A stretch of 64,000 nt of DNA, taken from assembly GCF_030282825.1 (NCBI RefSeq), contig NZ_JASTZU010000001.1:62001-126000 (forward strand), given 5' to 3'. Positions 62,785-64,000 of the stretch are shown here, in pieces. Both the position numbers and the translations under genes were made by a program. This DNA comes from Aquibacillus rhizosphaerae. GTDB lineage: Bacteria; Bacillota; Bacilli; Bacillales; Amphibacillaceae. A model generated the notes under the pieces. That model saw only the letters and a list, made by a program, of their open reading frames with translations, ran no database searches and was not told the DNA's origin. How positions within the stretch are numbered: the first letter of the stretch is position 1; every line of letters begins with the position of its first letter.

Positions 62785-63471
62785 ATGAATATTACTAATT
62801 ATATAAAAACTTATTTTAAAAGAAGTTCTTCAAAAAAGAAAAAGATCTATATTGATAGGTTAGCATATTCGCTTAAATCAACCTTTGAAGGTAAAAATAG
62901 TATTGGGAGACTATGCGAGATAATTAATAGTGAAATTGGATTTGGAACTTATTTAGGAAACAATGTGAAACTTATAAATTCATATATAGGAAGATACTGT
63001 TCTATTGCTAATGATATTAGAATAAACATGGGTCAGCACCCGACCAATACCTTTGTTTCAACGAGTCCAGCTTTTTACTCACTAGATAATAATCAAATGA
63101 AAAAATTATCCTTATCTTACACAAATAAAGTAAAACATTTAGAAAATAGATATACAGAAAATAATTATTCCTTAGAAGTAGGTAATGATGTTTGGATAGG
63201 TAATGATGTTAGATTTATTGAGGGTATAATAGTTAATGATGGAGCTATAGTTGCAAGTGGAAGTTTAGTTACCAAGGATGTACCAGCTTATTCTATAGTA
63301 GCCGGAGTACCAGCAAAAGTTATCAAATATAGGTTTAACAATACTGAGATTGATTTCTTATTGAAACTGAAATGGTGGAATAAAAAAGAAGAGTGGATAA
63401 TCAAGAATGCGGAATATTTTGATGACATAAATAAATTTATGGAGTTTGTTAAAAATGAAAAAAATAATTAG
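62785..63471 (+). CDS. Hexapeptide-repeat acetyltransferase
   Basis: A 228-residue O-acetyltransferase of the left-handed beta-helix (CatB/WbbJ) type. Repeats such as IGRYCSIAND and VWIGNDVRFIEGIIVNDGAIVA are present. The catalytic His is in GQHPTN, and IVAGVPAKVIKYRF closes the domain. It probably acetylates a sugar of the repeat unit using acetyl-CoA. RBS AAAGAGG. The last 17 bases overlap the next gene. Confidence 0.92.
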   Translation: MNITNYIKTYFKRSSSKKKKIYIDRLAYSLKSTFEGKNSIGRLCEIINSEIGFGTYLGNNVKLINSYIGRYCSIANDIRINMGQHPTNTFVSTSPAFYSLDNNQMKKLSLSYTNKVKHLENRYTENNYSLEVGNDVWIGNDVRFIEGIIVNDGAIVASGSLVTKDVPAYSIVAGVPAKVIKYRFNNTEIDFLLKLKWWNKKEEWIIKNAEYFDDINKFMEFVKNEKNN

Positions 63472-64000
63472 AAATATTAAAAATGTAATAGAAGTGTATC
63501 AAGGTGATATAATATTAATATATCAAATGGGGAAAGTTGGATCGTCAAGTATAGAAAAGTCTTTAAAACTAATAAAAAAAGATGCGCGACATATTCATAG
63601 TTTTGGTAATACTGATAATTACAACCTGGAAAACAGAAGTCAAATAGGAAATTTAAAAATAAAGGTGTTAAGAAAATTATATAAACTTGCATTTAAGTAC
63701 AGAAAAAAGAATTTAAAAATTATTACTTTGATGAGGGATCCGATATCAAGAAATATATCTACACTCTTTCAAGAACTTTCTACAATGATTTATATCCATG
63801 AAAAAGAGAATAATAGACTTGAACAAAATATTTATAATATGTTGGATGAATTTTTAGAGAATTATGTAGATACTAATGTACCCTTAAAATGGTTTGAAAA
63901 GGAATTTAAATACTTTGTAGGAATTGATATATATAAATACCCGTTTAATAAACAAGAGGGTCATTTATATATAAAAAAAGAAAACATTGAAGTATTACTT
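63455..64000 (+). CDS. Sulfotransferase-like capsular synthesis protein (3' end missing)
   Basis: Open from ATG 63455 to the window edge (182 codons). After a short N-terminus comes ILIYQMGKVGSSSIEKSL, a PAPS-binding-type loop of sulfotransferase-like proteins, and later IITLMRDPISRNIST, matching the second conserved block. This pattern is seen in putative capsular polysaccharide synthesis proteins. It could sulfate the polymer, which would suit an acidic polysaccharide; the activity is not proven for the family. The start overlaps the acetyltransferase end; GGAG lies about 10 bases upstream. Confidence 0.75.
   Translation, partial: MKKIIRNIKNVIEVYQGDIILIYQMGKVGSSSIEKSLKLIKKDARHIHSFGNTDNYNLENRSQIGNLKIKVLRKLYKLAFKYRKKNLKIITLMRDPISRNISTLFQELSTMIYIHEKENNRLEQNIYNMLDEFLENYVDTNVPLKWFEKEFKYFVGIDIYKYPFNKQEGHLYIKKENIEVLL

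Overview
The window looks like the chromosome of a low-GC Gram-positive bacterium of the family Bacillaceae, probably a marine or salt-tolerant relative of Oceanobacillus, Gracilibacillus or Virgibacillus. This is inferred from AT-rich sequence, strong AGGAGG ribosome-binding sites, TTG/GTG starts and the gene families present: SinR/SinI, TasA/TapA/SipW, ComP/ComA-type signalling, DUF1540, and LysM-NlpC/P60 hydrolases. No rRNA, tRNA, CRISPR array, prophage or insertion sequence was seen. Nearly everything concerns the cell surface, secretion or social behaviour.

Layout. (1) 0-3.8 kb: a PilZ c-di-GMP receptor, the anaerobic ribonucleotide reductase operon nrdD-nrdG with two NrdR-like boxes 31 bp apart, and a small DUF1540 gene. 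(2) 4.1-13.8 kb: a ComP/ComA-type two-component system, a 22-residue Gly-rich peptide gene, and an operon carrying a double-glycine-leader bacteriocin, an M48 protease, a C39-peptidase ABC exporter and its accessory protein. A perfect ComA box (TTGCGG-N4-CCGCAA) lies upstream of the operon. (3) 14-15.3 kb: a lipoprotein joining leucine-rich repeats to a TraB domain. (4) 16-29.2 kb: a phospho-signalling cluster (CpaE-like ATPase, FHA protein, two PP2C phosphatases, Ser/Thr kinase with TPRs, a membrane protein with ETTLL motifs) ending in a roughly 2035-residue Ig-repeat surface protein. (5) 29.9-34.8 kb: a class B sortase, a large substrate with an internal sorting signal, and a membrane protein. 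(6) 35-39.7 kb: two LysM-NlpC/P60 hydrolases flanking a c-di-GMP-I riboswitch that precedes an atypical response regulator; also a nitroreductase. (7) 39.9-43.6 kb: sinR-sinI divergent from tasA-tapA-sipW and a TasA-like wall protein. (8) 43.7-49 kb: NERD protein, chemoreceptor, degenerate SGNH protein and a small membrane-anchored protein. (9) 49.4-64 kb: an exopolysaccharide operon with Wzz, BY-kinase, three tandem CpsB-type phosphatases (two degenerate), GalU, Ugd, sugar transferase, glycosyltransferases, polymerase, acetyltransferase and a truncated sulfotransferase-like gene.

How they fit together. SinR-like operator sequences, including a shared 14-bp core, lie upstream of both tasA and the polysaccharide operon, so the biofilm genes look like a classical SinR regulon. 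PilZ and the riboswitch add c-di-GMP input. The ComP/ComA system probably controls bacteriocin production by cell density.

The most unusual signal is a family of about 14 intergenic arrays between 13.7 and 51.4 kb. Each is built from units repeating every 21 bp (two helical turns) with cores GGGCATA, GAGCATA or AGTAGATA, usually preceded by a conserved ~50-bp head containing AACTAGTT. All arrays left of 35.1 kb have one orientation and all right of 39.7 kb have the other. I do not recognise this element. Two further repeat families occur just upstream of genes: a palindromic element with arms like CAATTTCATAATTACC (four copies), and a duplicated ~135-bp upstream region shared by the phospho-signalling and sortase clusters.
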